DNA from: Aquificota bacterium
GTDB taxonomy: Bacteria; Aquificota; Aquificia; Aquificales; Hydrogenothermaceae
Direction of reading: 5' to 3'
Assembly (NCBI GenBank): GCA_013153235.1
Contig: JAADEU010000003.1
Coordinates: 1 to 13,729 of the forward strand
DNA: 13,729 nt
This document shows, piece after piece, positions 1 through 7,960 of this stretch (positions are counted from its first letter, which is position 1; the number at the start of each line of letters is the position of its first letter). The notes beneath the pieces were generated by a model that was not told the DNA's origin, did not search any database, and saw only the letters and a program-made list of their open reading frames with translations. Both the position numbers and the translations under genes were made by a program.

Positions 1-704
1 AATATGAGACCAATTATTCCACCGATAATATATAGCATATTGCTTTGCAGAAAGTTACTGGCATCAATCAGAAGCTGTGTTAAAAAAGGAAGATCCCCAC
101 CGAGATTTGCATATAGTTTGGCAAATGTAGGAACAATGAACGTTAAGATTCCAAACACAATTATAACAGCTATAATAACAACCATTGCAGGATACCAGGC
201 TGCACTGACAATTTTTCGTTTAATTGCTGCGATCTTCTCGTAATAAACCGTTGCCCTCTGCAGGATTACATCCAGATTACCTGACTCTTCAGCTGCCTCA
301 ATCAGGTTTACAAGAAAATCAGGGAATACATTTTTGTATTTTGCCATCGCTTTGGAGAGGGACATTCCTGCAACAACATCTTCCTTTACCTTTTTCAGTG
401 TTTCTGCAAGTGTTTTGTTGGGTATCTGTTCTGCAAGTATCTCAAGGGCTTCGGCAATTCCAACACCTGCATTTATCATGGCACCAAGCTGGCGTGTGAA
501 AATAGCCAGGTCTTTTTCCTTTACTTTTGGCTTAAACAGGTTCAGAGAGAGATTTATCCCTTTTCCACTTACCATTTGGAGTTTAATTTCTTTGAAGCCC
601 CGTTTTTCCAGCTCTATCTGGGCAGCGCCGGCATCCGGTGCATATATCACATCTTCCCTGACAACGCCATATTTGTCTCTGGCAGTGTATTTAAATTTGG
701 GCAT
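1..704 (-). CDS. pilC: Type IV pilus inner-membrane platform protein PilC (C-terminal part beyond window edge)
   Basis: PilC is the polytopic inner-membrane platform on which the PilB and PilT motors act during pilin assembly and disassembly. The visible 234 residues begin with ATG at 702-704, preceded by AGGAGAGGT. Residues about 63-190 form the first GspF-type domain: FTRQLGAMINAGV at 69-81 is the typical domain opening, and EESGNLD (139-145) and the AAWYP segment (168-172) are also characteristic. A hydrophobic helix spans about 172-193 and a second begins near 222. The family is usually about 400 residues, so the second GspF domain and last membrane helix should lie left of base 1. The start is 12 bases after the pilT stop, so it is co-transcribed with pilB and pilT. 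The homologous GspF of type II secretion is possible from this fragment alone, but the adjacent pilT argues for a pilus. Confidence 0.92.
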   Translation of the reverse strand, partial: MPKFKYTARDKYGVVREDVIYAPDAGAAQIELEKRGFKEIKLQMVSGKGINLSLNLFKPKVKEKDLAIFTRQLGAMINAGVGIAEALEILAEQIPNKTLAETLKKVKEDVVAGMSLSKAMAKYKNVFPDFLVNLIEAAEESGNLDVILQRATVYYEKIAAIKRKIVSAAWYPAMVVIIAVIIVFGILTFIVPTFAKLYANLGGDLPFLTQLLIDASNFLQSNMLYIIGGIIGLI

Positions 705-716
705 TACTTACCTCTC

Positions 717-1802
717 CTATTTCAAGGTTTTTAGCATTCTTTCTAGCTCCTGAGGTTCCGGAGATACTTTCATTCCATCCTCTTCTGTTATAAGGCCTTC
801 TTTGATTGCCCTGAATATCGACTGGTTCATTGTCTGCATACCTGTTCCCACCTGACCTGACTGCATAAGACCATAAATCTGGTGGATTTTATTTTCCCTT
901 ATCAGGTTTCTGATACCTGTCGTTGGTATGAGGACCTCGTGTATAAGTACCCTACCACCATCGATTCGGGGAAGCAGTCTCTGGGATATAACTCCCTGAA
1001 GAACAAAACTCAGCTCTGTTCTAATCTGGTCCTGCTCATTTTCAGGGAAGACATTTATAATACGGTTAATTGTCTGTATAGCTGTGTTTGTGTGCAGTGT
1101 TGCAAATACCAGGTGTCCTGTTTCTGCAGCTGTCAGTGCTGCCCTGATTGTCTCAAGGTCCCTCATCTCACCTACCAGTATCACATCCGGGTCTTCCCTC
1201 AATGCATATTTCAGGGCAATGGAGAAGCTTGCAGTGTCGTTACCCACTTCCCTCTGGGCTACAAGGGATTTTTTGTGGGGAAACAGGTACTCAATAGGAT
1301 CTTCAATGGTGATAATATGATAAGGGTAATTTGAGTTTATGTAATCTATCATAGACGCCAGTGTGGTTGTTTTACCTGAACCTGTAGGACCTGTAACCAG
1401 AACCAGCCCCATACTCTTTCTACACAGCTCCTTAACAGATGGAATCAGTCCCAGTTCTTCCATTGGTTTGATTTCAAACGGAATTCTTCTCAATGCGGCG
1501 GCAACGCTTCCTCTCTGTCTGTAGACGTTAACCCTGAACCTTCCAAGTCCCTTAACACTGATTGAGAAATCAACCTCATTCTTATCCTCGAAAACCCTCT
1601 TCTGTTTTTCATTCATGATAGAGTAAATGAACTTCTGAGTATCTCTGGGATACATAATGGGATATTCAGCCAGATACACCATCTTACCGTCAACCCTGAT
1701 TGTTGGAGGAGCTCCAGCTGTTATGTGGATATCTGAGGCATTTTTTTCAAGGGCTATACGGGCTATCTCATCGATTGTAAAGGAAAGTTTTTCCTGTTCC
1801 AT
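717..1802 (-). CDS. pilT: Type IV pilus retraction ATPase PilT
   Basis: PilT is a cytoplasmic hexameric ATPase that drives pilus retraction, giving twitching motility and DNA uptake. At 361 residues it has normal PilT length, shorter than PilB because it lacks the extra N-terminal domain. Visible motifs are Walker A GPTGSGKT (138-145), the Asp-box ITIEDPIEY (about 164-172), Walker B around DPDVILVGEMRD (204-215), the His-box ATLHTNT (234-240), and the PilT-type C-terminal signature GIRNLIRENKIHQIYGLMQS, equivalent to the AIRNLIRE motif needed for retraction. There are no zinc-binding cysteine pairs, unlike PilB. The ATG at 1800-1802 follows AGAGGT. It lies 29 bases downstream of pilB and 12 bases upstream of pilC. 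The paralogue PilU is an alternative, but a single copy beside pilB and pilC is more consistent with PilT. Confidence 0.95.
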   Translation of the reverse strand: MEQEKLSFTIDEIARIALEKNASDIHITAGAPPTIRVDGKMVYLAEYPIMYPRDTQKFIYSIMNEKQKRVFEDKNEVDFSISVKGLGRFRVNVYRQRGSVAAALRRIPFEIKPMEELGLIPSVKELCRKSMGLVLVTGPTGSGKTTTLASMIDYINSNYPYHIITIEDPIEYLFPHKKSLVAQREVGNDTASFSIALKYALREDPDVILVGEMRDLETIRAALTAAETGHLVFATLHTNTAIQTINRIINVFPENEQDQIRTELSFVLQGVISQRLLPRIDGGRVLIHEVLIPTTGIRNLIRENKIHQIYGLMQSGQVGTGMQTMNQSIFRAIKEGLITEEDGMKVSPEPQELERMLKTLK

Positions 1803-1831
1803 AATATATTACCTCTAATATTTGTTTATCT

Positions 1832-3568
1832 TTATTTAATCAGGACCCTCTCCACCTCGGCTATATCTGTTATACCCCTTTTAACTTTAAGCAGGGCATT
1901 CTGATAAAGGGTTCTCATTCCATTCTTTATGGCCAGTTCCTTCAGCTGTGAAGCATTCGCACCGGCCAAAATAGCCTTTCTTATAGTATCGTCAATTTCA
2001 AGGATTTCATGAACCGCTGTCCTTCCCCTGTAACCTGTTTTATTGCATCTTTCACATCCTTCAGGGTTGTGTACATAAAACTCCCCTTCCTCAACATCCT
2101 TTTCAGACAGCCCAAGACCAAGCCAGAACTCCTTAGGATATTTTGCAGGTAGTCTGCAGTGGGTACACAGTTTTCTTACAAGCCTCTGGGCAAGAATCAT
2201 GTTAACGGCTGTTCCAACGAGGAAGTTCTCAACACCTATATCTATCAGCCTTGTTATGGATGATGGAGCATCGTTTGTGTGGAGTGTGGAGAACACAACG
2301 TGACCTGTCAGGGCAGCTTTAATTGATATTTCGGCTGTTTCCCTGTCCCTAATCTCACCTACCAGTATGATGTCAGGGTCCTGCCTGAGGAATGACCTGA
2401 GTGCTTCTGCAAATGTAAGACCAATATGCTCTTTTATCTGAACCTGATTTATCCCGGGGATAGAAACCTCAACCGGGTCCTCGGCTGTTGATATGTTAAC
2501 GTCCTCTGTATTCCTTTCCATCAATGCGGTGTAAAGGGTGGTCGTTTTACCTGAACCTGTGGGACCTGTAACCAGAACCATTCCCCAGGGGCTGTAGATT
2601 GCCTTTCTGATTTTTTCCAGGTCGTCAGGTTCAAAACCCAGGTCTTCCAGTTTAAGGCCCAGATAGGCCTGGGCATCCTGAATCCTCATTACCACCTTTT
2701 CCCCGTATACTGTGGGGATGATTGAAACCCTAAGGTCTATAGGTCTTCTATCAATTCTGACCCTTATCCTACCGTCCTGTGGCAGTCTTTTCTCGGCGAT
2801 ATCCAGATTTGCCATTATTTTATACCTGGCAACAAGGGCATCCTTTATGTTTGCAGGCAATCTCTGGACAGTTCTGAGAATACCATCAATTCTGTATCTG
2901 ACCCTGAGCTCTTTTTCAAAAGGCTCAATATGAATATCGGAGGCCCCCTGTCTTACAGCATTTACAATAAAAAGTCTTGAGGCCTTTACGATAGGTGCTT
3001 CTTCAGCTTCTGCAATAGCCTCAGAGACGCTAATCTCTTCTTCCCTATGGTACTCCTCTTCAACCTCTGCATCCAGTCCTATGTTATCCAGTATTTCTGC
3101 AGGTGCAGCCATCCGGGAGTAATTTTCAAGGAGTTGCTGAATTTCAGAGTAGGAGGCTACAAGAATTTCAATATTTTTAATACCCAGGAATTTCAGATAA
3201 TGGATTATCTCCTTGTCAATCGGGTTAAATGCTGCAATGGATAACTTTTCTGTCTCCCTGTCGTAATAAACAGGTGCGAATTTTTTCTTGACCATATAGT
3301 TGTATGTAATGTTTTGGAGAATAGAATCATCAACGCTGAGTTCCATATCAGGCTGGTAGGGTTTGAGGTTGAGGAAGTTGACGAAGAACTCTTTTATTTT
3401 GTTTTCATCGGCAATTTTATTTTCAACAAGGTATGTAAGTATATCTGTAAAATCCTTATTTTCTACGTTCGGGTTGTTTCTGACTTTTTCTGCAGGAACA
3501 ATACCCTGGGATACCATTAGGCGTAGAAATGTTGATTTCTTCCTGCTTTTAAAATTAACATCACCCAT
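1832..3568 (-). CDS. pilB: Type IV pilus assembly (extension) ATPase PilB
   Basis: PilB is a GspE-family hexameric ATPase that powers pilin polymerisation at the inner membrane. The 578 residues show a divergent N-terminal MshEN/T2SSE-N-like region (about 1-150), then the N2 domain with ASDIHIEP (209-216), then the motor domain: Walker A GPTGSGKT (335-342), Asp-box STAEDPVE (360-367), Walker B DPDIILVGEIRD (397-408) and His-box STLHTND (427-433). Cysteines C468/C471 and C505/C508 form the zinc-binding tetracysteine element typical of PilB/GspE. The start at 3566-3568 is the first ATG of the frame, with AGGTT a few bases upstream. It is the first gene of the minus-strand pilB-pilT-pilC operon. 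The type II secretion ATPase GspE is very similar, but the following pilT makes PilB the better name. Confidence 0.95.
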   Translation of the reverse strand: MGDVNFKSRKKSTFLRLMVSQGIVPAEKVRNNPNVENKDFTDILTYLVENKIADENKIKEFFVNFLNLKPYQPDMELSVDDSILQNITYNYMVKKKFAPVYYDRETEKLSIAAFNPIDKEIIHYLKFLGIKNIEILVASYSEIQQLLENYSRMAAPAEILDNIGLDAEVEEEYHREEEISVSEAIAEAEEAPIVKASRLFIVNAVRQGASDIHIEPFEKELRVRYRIDGILRTVQRLPANIKDALVARYKIMANLDIAEKRLPQDGRIRVRIDRRPIDLRVSIIPTVYGEKVVMRIQDAQAYLGLKLEDLGFEPDDLEKIRKAIYSPWGMVLVTGPTGSGKTTTLYTALMERNTEDVNISTAEDPVEVSIPGINQVQIKEHIGLTFAEALRSFLRQDPDIILVGEIRDRETAEISIKAALTGHVVFSTLHTNDAPSSITRLIDIGVENFLVGTAVNMILAQRLVRKLCTHCRLPAKYPKEFWLGLGLSEKDVEEGEFYVHNPEGCERCNKTGYRGRTAVHEILEIDDTIRKAILAGANASQLKELAIKNGMRTLYQNALLKVKRGITDIAEVERVLIK

Positions 3569-3657
3569 CTCAGAACCTGAAAAATTTTTTGTGTATTGTA
3601 GTTATTATATAATATTAGGAAATTTGTTTTGAAAAGCTACAGATTGGGAGACCGGTA
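3569..3657. promoter_or_regulatory. Divergent promoter region between pilB and accC
   Basis: This 89-base spacer is the only place where the leftward pilus operon and the rightward accC operon can both start. ATTATATAAT at 3604-3613 is a perfect 10-base palindrome and offers a TATAAT -10 hexamer on the plus strand (3608-3613) and on the minus strand (3604-3609). No convincing -35 hexamer sits at ideal spacing on either strand; the nearest candidates are T-rich (3585-3591 for plus, TTTTCA reading leftward from 3635 for minus). GGGAG at 3646-3650 is a ribosome binding site seven bases before the accC TTG. The promoter assignment is inference from position and the -10 match. Confidence 0.45.
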
Positions 3658-5019
3658 TTGAAAAAACTTGATAATATCAAAAGGATATTAATAGCAAACA
3701 GAGGTGAAATTGCAATAAGGGCCATAAGGGCAATAAGGGAGCTGGGTGGTGAGTCCATAGCCATTTACTCAGAGGCAGATAAAGACTCAATGCATGTCAG
3801 ACTTGCAGATTATGCCATCTGTATCGGAAAGGCCCCGTCTGACAGGAGTTATCTGAATATACCATCCATCCTTTCTGCTATAGAGATTTCATATGCCGAT
3901 GCAGTTTACCCTGGATACGGTTTTCTTGCAGAAAACCCGGATTTTGCTGCCATTTTAGAAAAATCAAACATCAAGTTTATAGGTCCCCGTTCAGAGACCA
4001 TTCAGCTTACAGGGGATAAGGCCGCTGCCAGAAAGGCAGCTGAAGAGGCGGATGTTCCCATAATACCGGGAAGTCCCCCTGTTGAGACACTGAAGGAAGC
4101 ACTGGAGGTTGCAGATAAAATAGGTTACCCGGTGCTTCTGAAGGCTGCTGCCGGTGGTGGTGGCAGGGGTATGAGGGTTGTTCATTCATCCCAGGAGCTT
4201 ACAAGACTCCTTCCTGTTGCCCAGAGGGAGGCAGAAGCTAACTTTGGGGATAGCAGGGTTTATATAGAAAAATACATCGTAGACCCAAAGCATATAGAGA
4301 TACAGATACTTGCCGATGAGCATGGAAATGTTGTTTATATAGGGGATAGAGAGTGTTCTGTCCAGAGAAGACACCAGAAACTCCTTGAGGAATCACCTTC
4401 CCCGTTTATCACAGACGAAGTAAGAAAAAAGATGGGTGAGGCTGCTGTCAGGTTTGCAAAACATGTAGGTTTTACAGGTGCAGGTACCGTTGAGTTTATC
4501 GTTGACAGGGAGATGAACTTTTATTTTATAGAGATGAATGGCAGAATACAGGTTGAGCATCCTGTATCTGAGATGACTTCCGGTATTGACCTTGTTGCCT
4601 GGCAGATGCTGATAGCAGACGGGAAAAAACTGGATTTTACCCAGAAGGATATCAAAAACACCGGCCATGCCATAGAGTTCAGGATAAATGCCGAAGACCC
4701 TGAAACATTTACTCCAAATCCGGGACCTATAAAGGAGTTATACCTTCCAGGTGGATTCGGTGTAAGGGTTGATACCCACATTTATAAGGGCTACACGGTT
4801 CCACCGTATTACGACTCATTGATTGCAAAACTTATCGTGTATGGTAAAGACCGGGAAGAAGCCATTATAAGGGGAAAAAGAGCCCTGACAGAACTGGTTG
4901 TAGAGGGTATAAAAACAACCAGGGATTTTCATTTAAAACTCCTTGATGACCCTGAATTTATATCAGGAAAGTACACAACCTCCCTGATTGATAACAAATA
5001 CCTGGGAAATAAAGGATGA
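3658..5019 (+). CDS. accC: Biotin carboxylase subunit of acetyl-CoA carboxylase (AccC)
   Basis: AccC carries out ATP- and bicarbonate-dependent carboxylation of biotin on its carrier protein, the first half-reaction of acetyl-CoA carboxylase in fatty-acid synthesis. The 453 residues match AccC length (E. coli 449). Visible are the N-terminal RILIANRGEIAIRAIRA (9-25), the ATP-grasp glycine loop GGGGRGM (166-172), CSVQRRHQK with catalytic-type K241, the E-x-N-x-R motif E292/N294/R296, and FRINAEDP in the C-terminal domain. The Thr usually between N and R is Gly here. The start is TTG at 3658 with GGGAG seven bases upstream; no upstream ATG fits. The stop overlaps the next start as ATGA. Aquificota also carry AccC-like subunits of pyruvate and 2-oxoglutarate carboxylases. 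GYTVPPYYDS and the overall match favour AccC, but no accB is adjacent, so the partner is inferred. Confidence 0.85.
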   Translation: MKKLDNIKRILIANRGEIAIRAIRAIRELGGESIAIYSEADKDSMHVRLADYAICIGKAPSDRSYLNIPSILSAIEISYADAVYPGYGFLAENPDFAAILEKSNIKFIGPRSETIQLTGDKAAARKAAEEADVPIIPGSPPVETLKEALEVADKIGYPVLLKAAAGGGGRGMRVVHSSQELTRLLPVAQREAEANFGDSRVYIEKYIVDPKHIEIQILADEHGNVVYIGDRECSVQRRHQKLLEESPSPFITDEVRKKMGEAAVRFAKHVGFTGAGTVEFIVDREMNFYFIEMNGRIQVEHPVSEMTSGIDLVAWQMLIADGKKLDFTQKDIKNTGHAIEFRINAEDPETFTPNPGPIKELYLPGGFGVRVDTHIYKGYTVPPYYDSLIAKLIVYGKDREEAIIRGKRALTELVVEGIKTTRDFHLKLLDDPEFISGKYTTSLIDNKYLGNKG

Positions 5020-5657
5020 TAAAAGTTCTGACAGTAGGTCCCCTTGCAGAAAACACCGTTCTTATTATTGATGAGAACTCAGGGGAAGCGGCTGTTATAG
5101 ACCCTGGAGCGGAAGGTGAAAGAATCCTGAAACAGCTGGAAAATTTAAACCTCCGGTATATAATAGCTACCCATGGACATCTTGACCATGTGGGACAGGT
5201 GGGTTTTTTGAAGGAGCGTTATCCGGATGTACCGTTTTTAATCAGCGAAAAAGACCTTTATCTGATAAATAACGATATATTCCCCGGTTTTGCCCAGATG
5301 ATAGGGGCCTACCCCTGTCCAGAGCCTGATAAGGCTATAAAAGAAGGGGACAGAATTGATTTTGGTAGATTTTCCCTCAGTGTAATGGAAACACCGGGGC
5401 ATACTCCAGGTAGCGTATGTCTGTATGATGAAAAAAATAGTTTTGTTATCACAGGGGATACCCTTTTTAAGGGTAGTATTGGTAGGGTTGACCTTCCAGG
5501 CGGTGACCCTGCACAGATGGAAAACTCACTGAAAAAGCTTATGGAACTGCCTGATGATACCGATGTTGTACCGGGACACGGTGAGACAACAAAGATAGGA
5601 ATTGAAAGGAAAACAAACCCTTATATAACAGGCAACTTCAGGGTGGATTTATGGTAA
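5016..5657 (+). CDS. Metallo-beta-lactamase-fold hydrolase, glyoxalase II-like (YcbL/GloB type)
   Basis: This is a cytoplasmic binuclear-metal hydrolase, probably acting on thioesters such as S-lactoylglutathione or a related thiol adduct; the real substrate is unknown. The 213 residues contain the metal-binding set THGHLDH (H53, H55, D57, H58), PGHTPGS (H129), TGDTLF (D148) and PGHGE (H188). The stretch GDTLFKGSIGRVDLPGGD is typical of the short type II glyoxalase II/YcbL group, which lacks the C-terminal helical domain of full-length glyoxalase II (about 250 residues). There is no signal peptide. Its ATG shares ATGA with the accC stop, and its last seven bases overlap nfo, suggesting translational coupling. 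Persulfide dioxygenases share the fold, but the GRVDLPGG loop favours a glyoxalase II-like hydrolase. Confidence 0.85.
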   Translation: MIKVLTVGPLAENTVLIIDENSGEAAVIDPGAEGERILKQLENLNLRYIIATHGHLDHVGQVGFLKERYPDVPFLISEKDLYLINNDIFPGFAQMIGAYPCPEPDKAIKEGDRIDFGRFSLSVMETPGHTPGSVCLYDEKNSFVITGDTLFKGSIGRVDLPGGDPAQMENSLKKLMELPDDTDVVPGHGETTKIGIERKTNPYITGNFRVDLW

Positions 5658-6487
5658 AGATAGGAACACATGTATCATCTTCCAAATCGCTGGACCTTGT
5701 GTTTGACAGGGGAAAAGAGGTTGGAGCCCAGACCATACAGTTTTTTGCCTCATCTCCCCGTTCCTGGGCCTGGAAGGAAAGGACGGAGGAAGAAAAACAG
5801 CTTTTTAATGAAAAACGGGAAAAAACAGGTATAGCCCCTGTGGTTGTTCATTCATCTTACCTGTTTAACCTGGCTTCCGGTGATGAAAACCTCAGGAAAA
5901 AGTCAATAAACGGTGTGATAAATGAGCTAAAACTCTGTGAGGAGCTTGGAATAGAATACTACGTTATCCATGCGGGAAAGGCTAAAGGACTTGATGAAAA
6001 GCAGGCCATAAAAAATATTATTGAAAGTATGAATGTAATACTGTCAGAGGTTGAGCTGAAAAACACCATATTCCTGTACGAAACCCTTGCAGGACAGAAA
6101 GGTGAAATAGGAAAAACAACCGACGAGCTTGTCCAGCTCCTTGAGCCTTTTGAAGGGAGAAATATGGGGATATGTCTGGATACATGCCATCTGTACTCCG
6201 CAGGTTATAAGATTAACGAAGAAGAGGAGTTCCTGGCGTACAAGGATGAGCTTGAAAGGAAAATAGGTCTTGAGAGGGTAAAGGTAATACACTGTAACGA
6301 CTCAAAGACACCGTTTAACTCCAGAAGGGATAGGCACGAGCATATAGGTGAGGGCTCCATCGGGTATAAAGGATTTGAATTATTCCTGAATGATGAATAT
6401 TTTAAAACTCTGCCGTTTATACTGGAAACACCGAAGGTGGGTAACTGGGATATAGAAAATATGAAAAGACTGAAAAATCTAATAAAA

Positions 6488-6505
<18 letters not shown>
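5651..6505 (+). CDS. nfo: Endonuclease IV (AP endonuclease, TIM-barrel, tri-zinc)
   Basis: Nfo incises DNA 5' of abasic sites in base excision repair. The 284 residues equal the usual length (E. coli 285). The nine zinc ligands of the family can all be placed: H67, H107, E144, D177, H180, H214, D227, H229 and E259. Signature blocks are YETLAGQKGEIG (143-154), CLDTCHLYSAGY (175-186) and RRDRHEHIGEGSIG (225-238). The ATG lies inside the end of the upstream hydrolase gene, a seven-base overlap in another frame. The last codons and the TAG stop (6503-6505) are the first 18 bases of the tRNA-Arg gene, so the C-terminal APVAQ is encoded by the tRNA acceptor stem and D arm. Cleavage by RNase P at the tRNA 5' end would remove the nfo stop codon from the message. 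Confidence 0.96.
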
Positions 6506-6564
<59 letters not shown>

Positions 6565-6576
6565 AAGGGTGAAAAT

Positions 6577-7536
6577 ATGATGGTAGAAAAGGCAGTGATG
6601 GAAAGGATTGAGTCGGAACTGTCCAGATACATGGACAGCGAGGTTGAGTTTTTACTCAAAATAGGAAATTACATACTCTCAAGTGGAGGAAAACGGCTCA
6701 GGCCGGTTCTTGTCCTGACATTTTCAAGGCTGCTAAAAGGTGAAAATGAGGACAGGGACTATCCTATAGCCGTTGCCATGGAATACCTCCACACCGCCTC
6801 ACTACTCCATGATGATGTTGTGGATGGGGCAGAAACAAGGAGAGGTAGACCCTCTGCAAACAGGGTATTTGGAAATGATACTGTGGTGCTGACCGGGGAT
6901 TATATGTACGCAAATGCCCTGTACCTGTTTTCTATTTACGGCGATATAGACATGATAAAAAACGTATCTGACAGCGTTAAGAAGATGTCCGAAGGACAGC
7001 TTCTGGAACTGAAAAAAATCGGTGATATTGATATGACATTTGACGAGTACTTTAAGATACTTGAAGGTAAAACAGCCGTTTTATTTGGAAGTTGCTGTTA
7101 TGTTGGGGCAGCCCTTGGAGGGGGAACACAGGAGCAGAAGGACAGTGCCTACAGATACGGTCTGAATATAGGACTTGCCTTCCAGCTTATTGATGATTAT
7201 CTGGATTACACAGGCAGTGAAGAAAAACTGGGTAAACCTGTATGTAACGACCTTAGAGAAGGGAAAATCACATATCCCCTACTATCTGTAATGGATATGC
7301 TTTCAGAAGAGGAAAAAGAGTTTGTAAAAAAGGTCATAAGAGACATAAATCCATCAAAAGAGGATATAGAAAAGGTAAAACAGATTGTCCACGAAAAAGG
7401 CGGTATGATAAAGACCATAGAAAAAGCCAGACAGCTTGTTGATAATGCTATCTGCGAGCTTGAAAACTTTCCTGAGGGTGAATATCTTAAAAAGTTGGAA
7501 GAGCTTGCAAAATTTATTGTTGAGAGGGAGTTTTGA
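6577..7536 (+). CDS. Long-chain polyprenyl diphosphate synthase (IspB/octaprenyl type)
   Basis: This trans-isoprenyl diphosphate synthase condenses isopentenyl diphosphate onto an allylic primer, most likely for the quinone side chain. The 319 residues show GGKRLRP (37-43), the first aspartate-rich motif LLHDDVVD (76-83, DDxxD at 79-83), GDY (107-109), GKT (164-166) and the second aspartate motif QLIDDYLDY (203-211). The residues four and five positions before the first DDxxD are small (Ser75, Ala74); in this family that lets the chain grow past C15-C20, so IspB-like long-chain synthesis is more likely than FPP or GGPP synthesis. The exact length cannot be read from sequence. The start is ATG at 6577 with AGGGTG upstream, 12 bases after the tRNA; a second ATG at 6580 is possible. 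The TGA stop overlaps the panD ATG by one base. IspG in the same unit supplies precursor. Confidence 0.88.
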   Translation: MMVEKAVMERIESELSRYMDSEVEFLLKIGNYILSSGGKRLRPVLVLTFSRLLKGENEDRDYPIAVAMEYLHTASLLHDDVVDGAETRRGRPSANRVFGNDTVVLTGDYMYANALYLFSIYGDIDMIKNVSDSVKKMSEGQLLELKKIGDIDMTFDEYFKILEGKTAVLFGSCCYVGAALGGGTQEQKDSAYRYGLNIGLAFQLIDDYLDYTGSEEKLGKPVCNDLREGKITYPLLSVMDMLSEEEKEFVKKVIRDINPSKEDIEKVKQIVHEKGGMIKTIEKARQLVDNAICELENFPEGEYLKKLEELAKFIVEREF

Positions 7537-7958
7537 TGAGAAGAACGGTCCTCAAGTCAAAAATCCACAGAATAACCATAACCGGTGCAGACCTCCATTA
7601 TGAGGGTTCACTTACCCTTGATGAGGCTATAATGGAGGCGGCAAATCTGGTGCCTTTTGAAAAGGTAGAGGTTTTCAATATCAACAACGGGCATAGATTC
7701 TCCACTTATGTTATTCCAGGTGTCAGATACAGCGGCGAATGTATCCTGAACGGTGCTGCGGCAAGGCTGGGACATTCTGGTGACCTTATTATAATTGTCT
7801 CATACGCCGATGTTGAGGATGAAGAACTTGACAAATTCAAGGTAAACCTGGTCTACATTGATGAAGAAAACAACATAAAAGAGCATAAAGTGGCAGGTAT
7901 TTTTTCCGAAGAAGCTAAAGAAATAGCAATGAGGAATAAAAATCTTATAAAGGATTAG
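7536..7958 (+). CDS. panD: Aspartate 1-decarboxylase precursor (PanD, pyruvoyl enzyme)
   Basis: PanD decarboxylates L-aspartate to beta-alanine for pantothenate and coenzyme A synthesis. The proenzyme cleaves itself between Gly24 and Ser25 to create the N-terminal pyruvoyl group. With ATG at 7536 the protein has 140 residues and the site HYEGS puts Gly-Ser exactly at 24-25. The family's active-site residues K9, R54, T57 and Y58 are then also in register. A TTG three bases upstream would shift this numbering and is rejected. GAGAGGGAG at 7522-7530 provides the ribosome binding site, and TGATG joins it to the previous gene. The C-terminal 20 or so residues after the core are charged and slightly longer than in E. 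coli (126 residues). No other pantothenate gene is adjacent. Confidence 0.97.
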   Translation: MRRTVLKSKIHRITITGADLHYEGSLTLDEAIMEAANLVPFEKVEVFNINNGHRFSTYVIPGVRYSGECILNGAAARLGHSGDLIIIVSYADVEDEELDKFKVNLVYIDEENNIKEHKVAGIFSEEAKEIAMRNKNLIKD

Positions 7959-7960
7959 CC

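Noticed and set aside
717..3568. Type II secretion assignment (gspE/gspF) for the motor genes
   Set aside because: A clear PilT with the GIRNLIRE-type signature lies between the other two genes, which points to a retractable type IV pilus.
3658..5019. Naming this gene as the 2-oxoglutarate carboxylase small subunit (cfiB)
   Set aside because: Length (453 rather than about 472 residues) and motifs such as SYLNIPSI and GYTVPPYYDS resemble AccC more closely; kept as an alternative only.
7533..7535. TTG as the panD start, three bases before the ATG
   Set aside because: Only the ATG at 7536 gives the Gly24-Ser25 processing site and K9/R54/T57/Y58 in standard register.
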